Below are positions 15,056 to 23,470 of a stretch of 64,000 bases of DNA, in pieces. The notes beneath the pieces were generated by a model that saw only the letters and a list, made by a program, of their open reading frames with translations, was not told the origin of the DNA and made no database searches. Position 1 is the stretch's first letter. Each line of letters opens with the position of its first letter. The stretch is taken from the NCBI GenBank assembly GCA_947452995.1, contig CANGEV010000006.1, positions 1 through 64,000 on the forward strand. Reading direction: 5' to 3'. This DNA is from Chitinophagales bacterium (lineage in GTDB: Bacteria > Bacteroidota > Bacteroidia > Chitinophagales > CAIODY01). A program made the translations under genes and the position numbers.

Positions 15056-15709
15056 ATGAAAAGACTATTTATCGCTTTGGCATTGCTTGTTTGCACTTCA
15101 TTGGTGAACGCGCAGCCTGTAGAAACAATTACTATGGAAACTCCGAGAATGGGCATTGCCAAAGGTACCGTATTATTAGGTGGTGTTGGAGGTTTTGATT
15201 TCAGTACTGCAAAGGCATATACAAATATGACTTCTGGTACAACGATTAGTGGTCCACGTACGACTACTTTTGCTGCTAATTTTTCACCGAACGTGGGGAT
15301 TTTCTTATTCCGTAATTTTGCGATGGGATTGAAATTACGTGCTGACTATTTCAATACGAAAGTGCAAGGGTATGATAAGACAGTGAATACTATTTTCAAT
15401 GTGGGTCCATTCTTACGTTATTATCATCCATTGTCTCCTAAGTCATTGGTATTTGGAGAGGTACAATATGGTATGGGTAGAACGGTTACAAATGCGGGTT
15501 CAGCAGCTGCAAGTAAAGTGCGTGGTAATGTGTTGAGCTTCGGTCCTGGCTTTACTTATTTGATCAATCCGAACGTTGGTTTGGAAGCCTTATTGACCTA
15601 CGAGAATTTTTCGTCTGTAACAGACATCAACACCAACAATATTAGCAGTAGTGTTTATCGTGGTAACTATGTACGTTTTAATGTTGGTGTTCAAATGTAT
15701 TTGAAGTAA
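15056..15709 (+). CDS. Outer-membrane beta-barrel protein (porin-like)
   Basis: A 217-residue exported protein. The signal peptide is residues 1-19 (LFIALALLVCTSLVNAQ). The mature part consists of alternating amphipathic strands typical of an eight-stranded OmpA/Opa-like barrel, for example TVLLGGVGGFDFST, NVGIFLFRNFAMGLKLRADY and GNYVRFNVGVQMYLK, with the final strand reaching the C-terminus. No ligand can be assigned. It is followed after only six bases by the DUF5916 gene and probably shares its transcript. Confidence 0.78.
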   Translation: MKRLFIALALLVCTSLVNAQPVETITMETPRMGIAKGTVLLGGVGGFDFSTAKAYTNMTSGTTISGPRTTTFAANFSPNVGIFLFRNFAMGLKLRADYFNTKVQGYDKTVNTIFNVGPFLRYYHPLSPKSLVFGEVQYGMGRTVTNAGSAAASKVRGNVLSFGPGFTYLINPNVGLEALLTYENFSSVTDINTNNISSSVYRGNYVRFNVGVQMYLK

Positions 15710-15715
15710 GAGATA

Positions 15716-18169
15716 GTGTTAGTTCGTTTACGTAGTTTTCTTTTTCTTTTATCTCTTTCTGTAAGTCTTACCGTATCGCAAGCGCAAGTAGTTTTGCGTG
15801 ATACGGTAATGAATGCCTTTCGTGTGCCTGCTACACAGATGATGCCGAGGTTGCGTAATCATAGTGAAGACTTATTATGTTGGAAGAATGCGCAGCCTAT
15901 ACATCTCGATTATCAGTTCGAGCCTCGTCCGGGTCATGCACCCTCTGAGCAAACGGAAGTGTATATGTTGTACGACGACAATGCCATCTATTTCATGATG
16001 TATTGTCATGATAAGCATATTGATAGTGTGGAACATCTTATCACGAAACGTGGAAATGTTTTTAAGCAGACCGATAATATCTATGTGTTTTTGGATACCT
16101 ATAAAGATGGTCAGAATGCTTATGGATTCGGTGTTTCCATTGATAATGTACAAGATGATTTGCGCATCACGAATAGAGGTGAAACGCTTGATCCTGAGTG
16201 GGATGCTGTATGGGAGAGTGCGACATTCGTGGTAGCAGATGGTTGGATTGCGGAGATGAAAATTCCATATACGGCGATTCGTTTTCCTGATATAAAGGAA
16301 CAGCATTGGTCGATGGATATGGCACGCGAAATTCGTCGTCGCCGAGAAGTCATCAGCTGGTGTCCTATCCCGCCTGATCAACCCGCTTTTCTACCGAAGA
16401 TGCAAGCTATTGAAGGCGTAAGTGATATTCATAGTCCGCTTCGCCTTTCGATTATACCCTATGCTTCGGCGTATTTGTTTCCGCAGAATAATGGTCTTTC
16501 TTTTCAAAACAAAATAGGAGCCGACTTGAAGCTCGGATTGAGTAAGAGTTTCACAGTGGACATGACCTTGATTCCCGACTTCGGCCAGGTAATCAGTGAT
16601 CAGGTGGTGAAGAATTTAACGGCTTATGAAGTGCAGTATGCTGAACGTCGTCCGTTCTTTCTAGAGGGCGCCGAGTTGTTTGCAAAAAATGATTTGTTCT
16701 ATAGTCGTCGGATTGGTGAGATATCCAATTATCGGTATTATCATCAAACGGATAGTGCTTATCAATTTAAGAATGATGTATCGCAAAGTAATTTGTTGAA
16801 TGCCTTTAAATTGAGTGGTAAAAGTGCGAACAACCTTTCAGTAGGCGTTTTGAACGCTGTTACGCAACAAGTAAAATTACAAGCGATTAGTAGAACTGGT
16901 TCAGAACATGAAGCGATTTATGAGCCTTTTTCGAATTATAATGTGTTGGTAGTAGACAAGACGATTGGCAAAACGAATTCGCATTATGGCTTTATCAATA
17001 CGAGCGTCATACGCGCTGAAAAGGGCTATACCTCGAATGTTACGGGTGCTGATTTAAAATTATTGAGTAAAGATTTTCGCTATCAATTGTATTGGCAAGG
17101 AGATCGAAGTTATACGGATGGTTATTTTAGGGATGTTCGGCAGATGAATGCCGGCTATCGTCAGCGATTGTTGTTGGCGAAGGTGGCGGGTCCTTGGCAG
17201 GGTGGTTATAAGATGGATTTGGTGAGTGATCATTATGAGATGAATGAGATGGGTTATTTGCCGAAGCGAAATTATTTTCATCAACAGTTCATGATTCAGA
17301 AGCAAGTCATTCAGCCAACCAAACACTTTTTAAATAGTGTAAAAGTTTTGGCATATGATGAAGAATACTATTATGCTAGTGGTCGAAATATGTATCGGCA
17401 GCTGACCGGGAAGTTTAAAGCGGATTGGCGCAATTATTTGACGATGGTATTGTATGGCTTTGTTCAGCCCGTTTCTGTGAGAGATTACTATGATCCGCGT
17501 GTGGCAGGGCGTTTCGTGGTATTGCCGGGCAATGAGCAGGTGGGATGTTATTTCTCTTCTGACTATAGAAAGACTTTAGCTTTTGATGTTTCCATAGATT
17601 ATAATCGTTGGGAGCGTAAAGGAACGGAGCGTTTAGATTGGATGATTGCACCGCGTTGGAAGGTAAACCGACGATTATTGATTAATGGATCGAGTAGCTG
17701 GAGTAATGGGAGTAATCAATTAGGCTTTTGTAATTTGGAGTTGGATAAGATTTATTTCGGAGAGCGTAATGTGCAGAATGTCGAGAATATGTTATCTGCG
17801 ATTTATACGATTAGTAACCGCATGAGCGTAAATATGAATGTTCGTCATTATTGGAGTAGTGGAAGATATAGTCGTTATTATGTATTGGAGGAGAATGGAA
17901 ACTTGTCTGTAACGAAGCCGGATTTTAGTGCCGATTATGATTTTAATGCTTGGCAGTTGAATGTGTTCTATAATTGGCAGATAGGACCGGGTCGTTTTGT
18001 AAGTTTTGCTTGGAAGAATTTGATTAATCAAGATAATGCGGGTGAGCGGGATTATTATTTAGAGAACTTGAAGTATACGTTTTCGCAACCTTTGTTAAAT
18101 TCTATTTCGGTGAAGTTGTTGTATTATTTAGATATTGGAAGTAAGGTAAGTGCTAGAAGGCCGATTTAA
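15716..18169 (+). CDS. DUF5916 protein with CBM9-like N-terminal domain
   Basis: An exported protein of 817 residues starting at GTG 15716. The signal peptide ends near residue 23 (VSLTVSQAQ). Residues about 40-240 resemble the carbohydrate-binding family 9-like fold (DDNAIYFMMYCHD, IYVFLDTYKDGQNAYGFGVSID, EMKIPYTAIRF). Residues about 250-817 match DUF5916, rich in alternating strands and presumably an outer-membrane barrel, with the hallmark AERRPFFLEGAELF. Such proteins are common in Bacteroidota and are often near TonB systems, but their function is not established. The GTG start is chosen because it gives a proper signal peptide and a tight 6-base gap from the preceding barrel gene. Confidence 0.85.
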   Translation: MLVRLRSFLFLLSLSVSLTVSQAQVVLRDTVMNAFRVPATQMMPRLRNHSEDLLCWKNAQPIHLDYQFEPRPGHAPSEQTEVYMLYDDNAIYFMMYCHDKHIDSVEHLITKRGNVFKQTDNIYVFLDTYKDGQNAYGFGVSIDNVQDDLRITNRGETLDPEWDAVWESATFVVADGWIAEMKIPYTAIRFPDIKEQHWSMDMAREIRRRREVISWCPIPPDQPAFLPKMQAIEGVSDIHSPLRLSIIPYASAYLFPQNNGLSFQNKIGADLKLGLSKSFTVDMTLIPDFGQVISDQVVKNLTAYEVQYAERRPFFLEGAELFAKNDLFYSRRIGEISNYRYYHQTDSAYQFKNDVSQSNLLNAFKLSGKSANNLSVGVLNAVTQQVKLQAISRTGSEHEAIYEPFSNYNVLVVDKTIGKTNSHYGFINTSVIRAEKGYTSNVTGADLKLLSKDFRYQLYWQGDRSYTDGYFRDVRQMNAGYRQRLLLAKVAGPWQGGYKMDLVSDHYEMNEMGYLPKRNYFHQQFMIQKQVIQPTKHFLNSVKVLAYDEEYYYASGRNMYRQLTGKFKADWRNYLTMVLYGFVQPVSVRDYYDPRVAGRFVVLPGNEQVGCYFSSDYRKTLAFDVSIDYNRWERKGTERLDWMIAPRWKVNRRLLINGSSSWSNGSNQLGFCNLELDKIYFGERNVQNVENMLSAIYTISNRMSVNMNVRHYWSSGRYSRYYVLEENGNLSVTKPDFSADYDFNAWQLNVFYNWQIGPGRFVSFAWKNLINQDNAGERDYYLENLKYTFSQPLLNSISVKLLYYLDIGSKVSARRPI

Positions 18170-18199
18170 TCGAGTCTTTAAAGTTTATTATGAATAATG

Positions 18200-18231
18200 T
18201 TTGGTGTAGTGGATTATTAAACGTATCTTTG
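18200..18231 (+). promoter_or_regulatory. Promoter of initiator tRNA
   Basis: TTTG (18200-18203), 20 bases, TATCTTTG (18224-18231): a textbook Bacteroidota promoter. The tRNA begins 12 bases after the -7 box. Confidence 0.8.
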
Positions 18232-18243
18232 CATTCTTGAAAT

Positions 18244-18316
<73 letters not shown>

Positions 18317-18320
18317 CTAG

Positions 18321-18354
18321 AAAAAGCCATCAGTCGGCAGACTGGTGGCTTTTT
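18321..18354 (+). terminator. Terminator of initiator tRNA
   Basis: AAAAAGCCATCAGTC pairs with GACTGGTGGCTTTTT around a GGCA loop (one G-T pair), with the T-run in the plus direction. Confidence 0.85.
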
Positions 18355-18356
18355 AC

Positions 18357-18620
18357 ATTTATAGCGCGATGAATTGCAAATTCAGGAGCGCGAAGAAATG
18401 TAAAAAGAAAAGAGCGCGTAGCGATCTGAAGCTTTTTCATTGTTAAGCCCCCCTTTGAGGTCCACCGAGCACAGCGAGGTAATCCTGTATTCTAGATTTA
18501 TAGCGCGATGAATTGCAAATTCAGGAGCGCGAAGAAATGTAAAAAGAAAAGAGCGCGTAGCGATCTGAAGCTTTTTCTTGTTAAGCCCCCCCCCTTTGAG
18601 GTCCACCGAGCACAGCGAGG
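18357..18620. repeat. Two direct copies of a ~122-bp non-coding module
   Basis: Copy 1 (18357-18479) and copy 2 (18496-18620) start 139 bases apart. Both begin ATTTATAGCGCGATGAATTG and both end at CCGAGCACAGCGAGG. They are nearly identical; they differ by a short indel after GCTTTTTC, the length of a C-run, and a CGAGG duplication at the end of copy 2. No sensible protein is encoded, and apparent frames across them are artefacts. The stretch 18317-18808 holds these copies, the tRNA terminator, and a short GGTGAA-type repeat near 18625-18660. Confidence 0.85.
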
Positions 18621-18781
18621 CGAGGTAACAGTTAATGGTGAAAATTGAATGGTGAAAGGTTTAAAATGTTTAATGTAGGAATGAACAATGAATAATCGGG
18701 GTTTGGTCGCGAAGTAAGAAGCTTTGAATGTTTTTGATTTCTAGTGTAACTTCAGTTACTAAATGATTTTATGAATTAACG

Positions 18782-18789
18782 TATCTTTG
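18782..18789 (+). promoter_or_regulatory. -7 box of the DUF983 gene
   Basis: TATCTTTG, 19 bases before the ATG at 18809. Confidence 0.6.
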
Positions 18790-18808
18790 CTGCGCAAAAG
18801 TACACAAC

Positions 18809-19213
18809 ATGTCGAAAGCTCCATCTTTAATCCTTTCTGTTCTGAAAACGCAGTGTCCACATTGCCGCGAGGGATATTTATTCAAGCATAATAATCCTTA
18901 CAATCTGTCTAAGCCAATCTTAGATATGCATGACTATTGCCCTGTTTGTAATCAGTTAACAGAAATTGAAACTGGCTTTTGGTGGGGAACGGGCTATGTG
19001 AGTTATGGTCTTTCAATTGCTGTTTCTGTCGCTACTGTTATTGCCTTTTCCTTGTTTGTGGGTTGGAAGGCCGATTATAGCTTTTTGTGGTACCTAATCG
19101 CGAATGCACTCATCCTTGCAATGGCTGTTCCTTATTTAGTTCGATTGTCTCGTACTATCTGGATGTCGTTCTTTGTATACTTCGATCCGAATTGGCGCGA
19201 GCAAAAGAAATAG
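18809..19213 (+). CDS. DUF983 membrane protein with two CxxC pairs
   Basis: A 134-residue protein of the DUF983 family, function unknown. Two zinc-ribbon-like CxxC pairs are visible (CPHC, C16/C19; CPVC, C44/C47) with the conserved REGYLF after the first and ETGFWWGTGYVSYG after the second. Two transmembrane helices follow (about 63-85 and 92-112). The Cys-rich part probably faces the cytoplasm. In related bacteria DUF983 genes are often near cytochrome oxidase genes, but no such genes are here. It is a single gene with its own promoter. Confidence 0.85.
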   Translation: MSKAPSLILSVLKTQCPHCREGYLFKHNNPYNLSKPILDMHDYCPVCNQLTEIETGFWWGTGYVSYGLSIAVSVATVIAFSLFVGWKADYSFLWYLIANALILAMAVPYLVRLSRTIWMSFFVYFDPNWREQKK

Positions 19214-19241
19214 TTAAAAATATCGTATCTTGGAAGGGTCT

Positions 19242-19757
19242 ATGAAAACCACTCTTCTAAGTATTATCTCCTTATTTATAATGGGGACTTTGTCGGCGCA
19301 GACGCTGACTTACTCGGTGAATGCCGTCTCCGGTGCTTATTTTGTCGATAGCAAGGGTTATTCTTTGTCTAGCACTATAGGTGAAATGGCGATGGTTGAA
19401 TCCTTTCAAAATAGTATTGGTGGTCAGAATTATTGGCTTACGCAAGGTTTTCAACAGGCTGATCCTGCGGAATTCAATGCCGTAGCTGATATTACAAGCA
19501 GCGATTGGAATGTATTTCCAAATCCTAATGCAGGAACCTTTTACTTGCAGACTCCAACTGACGTTAACGAAGTTCGTGAAGTGATTATGATTAACGCTTT
19601 AGGGCAACTAATTACACCTACTTTCACAAATGCGAATGGATTAATTCAGATACGTACTAAGAGTCTTGCCGCTGGCGTTTACTTTCTACAAGTAAAAGCA
19701 AAGACGAATAATGGTCAGTCAACTTTATTTACTACTCCTGTTCAACTTTATAATTAA
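19242..19757 (+). CDS. Small secreted protein with T9SS type A sorting domain
   Basis: 171 residues from ATG 19242; a start at 19230 would add four residues before the signal peptide and is less likely. The signal peptide is residues 1-20 (TLLSIISLFIMGTLSAQ). The short mature part includes SLSSTIGEMAMVES and YWLTQGFQQ, a pattern common at the front of Bacteroidota surface proteins. It is followed by the type A sorting domain (WNVFPNPNAGTFYLQ ... VIMINALGQLI ... LAAGVYFLQVKA). The protein is almost all targeting module, so it may be a minimal surface component. It is followed five bases later by the fibre-like gene, suggesting an operon. Confidence 0.82.
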   Translation: MKTTLLSIISLFIMGTLSAQTLTYSVNAVSGAYFVDSKGYSLSSTIGEMAMVESFQNSIGGQNYWLTQGFQQADPAEFNAVADITSSDWNVFPNPNAGTFYLQTPTDVNEVREVIMINALGQLITPTFTNANGLIQIRTKSLAAGVYFLQVKAKTNNGQSTLFTTPVQLYN

Positions 19758-19761
19758 AACA

Positions 19762-22365
19762 ATGAAAACTCGTTTACTTACACTTCTTGTGTTGTTGGCA
19801 CTCACCTTAAGCGTGTCGGCACAAGTACCTCAATCGATGAATTATCAAGCCGTAGCACGTGATGCGAATGGAGTGGTTATGAGTAACCAAAATATTTCTG
19901 TGCAGCTTTCTGTATTGGATGGATCTGCCACAGGAACTGTTTCATATATGGAGCGTCATAATGTGACAACGAATACATTTGGCTTGTTTACTGTTGCTGT
20001 TGGTCAAGGCCAGGCAATGACAGGTACTTTCTCAGCAATTAATTGGGCGAGCGGTTCTAAATGGATGAAGGTTGAAATGGATCCACTCGGAGGAACGAAC
20101 TACGCTACCATGGGTGTTTCACAGCTTTTAAGTGTGCCATACGCTTTGTATGCAGCTAATGGAGGATCTACTTCTGTAAATGTTACACCTAGCATTAGTG
20201 GTAATGGTACAGCTGCAAATCCTTTGAGCATTGCGCAACAGGGTGCTGCCGTAGGTCAGACCTTAATTTGGAATGGAACTGCGTGGATCCCGGGTTCAAT
20301 TACCGGTGCAGATAATTGGGGAACACAATCTGCTATTACGGCAGCGTCTTTAACGGGTAATGGTACAGTTGCATCGCCACTAGATATCGCTTCACAAGGA
20401 GCAAGTAGTGGTCAGGTATTAGGATGGAATGGTAGTGCATGGGCTCCTGTAACCTTAAGTAGTGGAACAGGTGCTGGTGATAATTGGGGTTCGCAAGTGG
20501 CTATCACGACTTCAGCCATTAGTGGTAATGGAACAGCAGCTTCGCCAATCAATCTTGCGTCACAAGGTGCAAGCACAGGACAGGTTTTGAAATGGAATGG
20601 TTCTGCATGGGTGCCGGGTACGGACAATAGCGGTAGCAATTATACTGCAGGAACGGGCATTAGCATCGCAGGAACCGTTATAAATAATACAGGAGATATA
20701 AATCCATTGGATGATATTACGAATACAACAGCCGCGGGTGGCGACTTAACAGGTACTTATCCGAACCCAACCGTTGCGAATATTCAAAATCATCCCGTGT
20801 CGACTACGATGCCTACTTCAGGGCAAGTATTAACGTGGAACGGTGCTGCATGGGCACCTACAACGCCTAGTACAGGAACGAATTATACTGCCGGAACAGG
20901 CATTAGCATTGCCGGTACTGTAATCAGTAATACGGGCGATTTGAGTGCAACAAACGAATTACAGACTTTATCTATCGCAGGTAATCAACTTAGTATTAGT
21001 AGCGGTAATAGCGTTACTTTACCAAGTACAGGTGGTGGATCATATACTGGTGGGACCGGTATTACAATCACGGGTAGTAATGTGATTAATTCTAATTGGA
21101 CTTTATCAGGTGCGGATATTTACAATAACAATACTGGTAACGTAGGCATTGGTGGTATAGCGGCTTCGACAGACAAGTTGTTGGTGACAGCAGGTGCTGT
21201 TAATGGTGGATTGCGTATCAATAAAACAAATGCTAACAATAGCTCTTATGGCTTATGGAGTTTGAATAATTATACCGGGCATAATTCGGTTATTACTTCA
21301 GGCTTTAAAGGAACGACTGTTTATTCAGGTTGGAGTTTTAGCGATCCTGCATTACACGTGAATCAAACAAACGGTAATACCGGGATGATTGTATTGCGTA
21401 AAAAAGGTACTTCTATGATTGCGCCTGGTATAGCAGCGTTGAATGGTGATGGTATTGGCGGTTTCTTTTATACGGCCGATTCTTCAAGTGCAGGAATGGA
21501 TGCGCTTGTAGGGTATTATGATGGTGCTTCTAAATTTGCAGTAGGTGCTCGAGGCCGTTTCCTAGGCTCTTCTAGAGGTTATGGTTTGGAAGGTGATTAT
21601 ACAGGAACTTCTGATACTTCTGGTGGTGTGATAGGATATGGTATTAACAACAGCGGTGCATTAGGCAACTATAATTATGGTGTTGTGGGCGTCTATCACT
21701 TTGCTAATTCCTATGGCGCAGGCGTTTGGGGCGTAGCGGGGGATACAATTTCTATCTTCCCTGGTGGTGGTACAGATTATGGTGTATTTGGTAGCGATCC
21801 GAATGGTTTTGGTTTTGCAGTGTATGGAGATGGTGCTATGGCATGTACGGGAACGAAATCAGCCTCTGTGCCTACCTCACAAGGTAATCAGTTGGTATAT
21901 TCAATTGAAAGTCCAGAAAATTGGTTCGAAGACTTTGGCACTGCTACCTTAGTGAATGGTGTTGCTACTATTAATTTGGATCCTATGTTTATGGAAGTAG
22001 TGGTGATTGATGCGCAACATCCTATGGTGGTTACTGTAACTCCGGAAGGCGATTGCAATGGTGTTTATGTGGTAAAAGGAACCAATAGTTTCCAAATCAA
22101 AGAATTGAATAACGGACATTCGAATGTATCTGTTAGTTACCGTATTACTGCGAAACGTGCGAATTATCAAGATCATCGCTTCGGTAGCGACCCTACCTTT
22201 GGAGCAGGTGATACACGTGCGAAGTTCCATTATGTAAGTCCTCGTCCGATGAATTATAACATGATGGTTGAATTGTCACGTGCAAGAAAAGCTACGCAAC
22301 ATAGCGCAGGTGGTTCAATCGCTCGTCCGGGTAGTCGCGTTAAAGTGTTGGAGGTAAAGCGATAA
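19762..22365 (+). CDS. Large exported repeat protein, fibre-like
   Basis: 867 residues from ATG 19762, which opens on a clear signal peptide (TRLLTLLVLLALTLSVSAQ). The first domain (about 22-145) has the Bacteroidota signature PQSMNYQAVARDANGVVMSN. Residues about 150-400 carry near-exact repeats built on GQVLxWNGSAWxP and YTAGTGISIAGTVI, each with SGNGTAASPL linkers, resembling phage tail-fibre or collagen-like trimeric repeats. The remaining Gly/Ser-rich part and the terminal FEDFGTATLVNGVATINL domain lack a T9SS sorting tail, so outer-surface attachment is unexplained. It follows the 19242 gene by four bases. A structural fibre or adhesin is likely. Confidence 0.75.
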   Translation: MKTRLLTLLVLLALTLSVSAQVPQSMNYQAVARDANGVVMSNQNISVQLSVLDGSATGTVSYMERHNVTTNTFGLFTVAVGQGQAMTGTFSAINWASGSKWMKVEMDPLGGTNYATMGVSQLLSVPYALYAANGGSTSVNVTPSISGNGTAANPLSIAQQGAAVGQTLIWNGTAWIPGSITGADNWGTQSAITAASLTGNGTVASPLDIASQGASSGQVLGWNGSAWAPVTLSSGTGAGDNWGSQVAITTSAISGNGTAASPINLASQGASTGQVLKWNGSAWVPGTDNSGSNYTAGTGISIAGTVINNTGDINPLDDITNTTAAGGDLTGTYPNPTVANIQNHPVSTTMPTSGQVLTWNGAAWAPTTPSTGTNYTAGTGISIAGTVISNTGDLSATNELQTLSIAGNQLSISSGNSVTLPSTGGGSYTGGTGITITGSNVINSNWTLSGADIYNNNTGNVGIGGIAASTDKLLVTAGAVNGGLRINKTNANNSSYGLWSLNNYTGHNSVITSGFKGTTVYSGWSFSDPALHVNQTNGNTGMIVLRKKGTSMIAPGIAALNGDGIGGFFYTADSSSAGMDALVGYYDGASKFAVGARGRFLGSSRGYGLEGDYTGTSDTSGGVIGYGINNSGALGNYNYGVVGVYHFANSYGAGVWGVAGDTISIFPGGGTDYGVFGSDPNGFGFAVYGDGAMACTGTKSASVPTSQGNQLVYSIESPENWFEDFGTATLVNGVATINLDPMFMEVVVIDAQHPMVVTVTPEGDCNGVYVVKGTNSFQIKELNNGHSNVSVSYRITAKRANYQDHRFGSDPTFGAGDTRAKFHYVSPRPMNYNMMVELSRARKATQHSAGGSIARPGSRVKVLEVKR

Positions 22366-22386
22366 AAGTAAAAGGTAGTTGTTGAA

Positions 22387-23409
22387 ATGAAGTATGCTGT
22401 AAAGATTTCTATTGGTCAACCAAGTGATCCAACGCAATGGAATGCACTTGCCACCCTAAATGGAAATTTGATTCAGCATACAAGTACAGCTGTCTTAGAT
22501 CGCTTTTTCAAAAATGAATCCGCATACTTAGAAATTTTGAGTGGAACTACTTTAGTAGGCGCCTATCGATTCAATTATTTTGAATCGAAGCGATTACCTG
22601 CTTTTTTTCGCTCCATTAGTCGCAGCGCAACTTTCTGGGGAGAGGCTATTTATTTACCTAGTGAAGATCGTTTGCTTATTGCACAATTGATTAATACGGC
22701 TATTGACGACTATTTAAGGGATAATAAAATAGTAAAGCTTAAGTATACAAATTACTACGGAGCAGGTATCAGTCCGGAGCTGTTCCATACAGCAGCTGCA
22801 AAGGAATTTTGTATGGCCATTATTGATCTTGAACAGAGTGAAGAGCAGTTGTGGGATCGAGTACACTCCAAGCATCGCAATTCTATTCGTAAGGCTGAGA
22901 AATCGGGTGTTACGATTGCGGTAAGTGAGGATATCGATGCGTTTATTGACTTGATGCGCGTAACGTATGAAGGTCAGGAAGGAAAGAGCGCACCCAATTA
23001 CGATTATATAAAAGCTCAATATTCGTTGTATGCACCACAAGAGAATGCGATTTTGTATATCGCATATCACGAGGGTGTGGCTTATAACGGAGCCATGGTA
23101 ACGCTTTTGGGTGATACAGCTTATTATGCCTTTGCTGGAACGGTTAAGAACCCATGGGCTGCTGGTAACCTAACACAATGGTTTATCCTTAAAGATCTTA
23201 AAGCTAAAGGCTTGAAGAAATATTCTTTGGGCCAAGTAGCGCTAGAGGGCGCATCTAATTTCGGAGATGTTAAATTTATTAGTGGCATCACTACCTTTAA
23301 AATGCGCTTCGGTCCGGATTTGGAAAAGGGCATTTCTACGAATATAATCTTAAGACCTTTTGCTAACAAGATCTGGAATTTATTAGTAAAAATGTTGATG
23401 CGTGGTTAA
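22387..23409 (+). CDS. FemAB/GNAT-like acyltransferase
   Basis: A 340-residue cytoplasmic protein with the paired GNAT folds of the FemAB/lipid II aminoacyltransferase type. The signature stretch is WDRVHSKHRNSIRKAEKSGV, with the basic HRNSIRKA motif seen in FemAB-like proteins. The second half contains YYAFAGTVKNPWAAGNLTQW and FNFGDVK-like YSLGQVALEGASNFGD. Members transfer amino acids to peptidoglycan precursors or modify polysaccharides; the substrate here is unknown. It starts 21 bases after the fibre-like gene. No downstream partner points to peptidoglycan rather than another acceptor. Confidence 0.72.
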   Translation: MKYAVKISIGQPSDPTQWNALATLNGNLIQHTSTAVLDRFFKNESAYLEILSGTTLVGAYRFNYFESKRLPAFFRSISRSATFWGEAIYLPSEDRLLIAQLINTAIDDYLRDNKIVKLKYTNYYGAGISPELFHTAAAKEFCMAIIDLEQSEEQLWDRVHSKHRNSIRKAEKSGVTIAVSEDIDAFIDLMRVTYEGQEGKSAPNYDYIKAQYSLYAPQENAILYIAYHEGVAYNGAMVTLLGDTAYYAFAGTVKNPWAAGNLTQWFILKDLKAKGLKKYSLGQVALEGASNFGDVKFISGITTFKMRFGPDLEKGISTNIILRPFANKIWNLLVKMLMRG

Positions 23410-23457
23410 CATTATAGCTGGTCTGGGATAGGTCTGCGAAAATTGCCCGTATAATCG

Positions 23458-23465
23458 TACTTTTG
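23458..23465 (+). promoter_or_regulatory. -7 box of the LptF/G-like gene
   Basis: TACTTTTG ending 5 bases before the ATG at 23471, implying a leaderless or near-leaderless message. Confidence 0.5.
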
Positions 23466-23470
23466 CACGC

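Noticed and set aside
18382-18606. Minus-strand 74-residue frame across the duplicated module
   Set aside because: It spans the repeat copies and its residues simply reflect the repeat; no promoter or homology.
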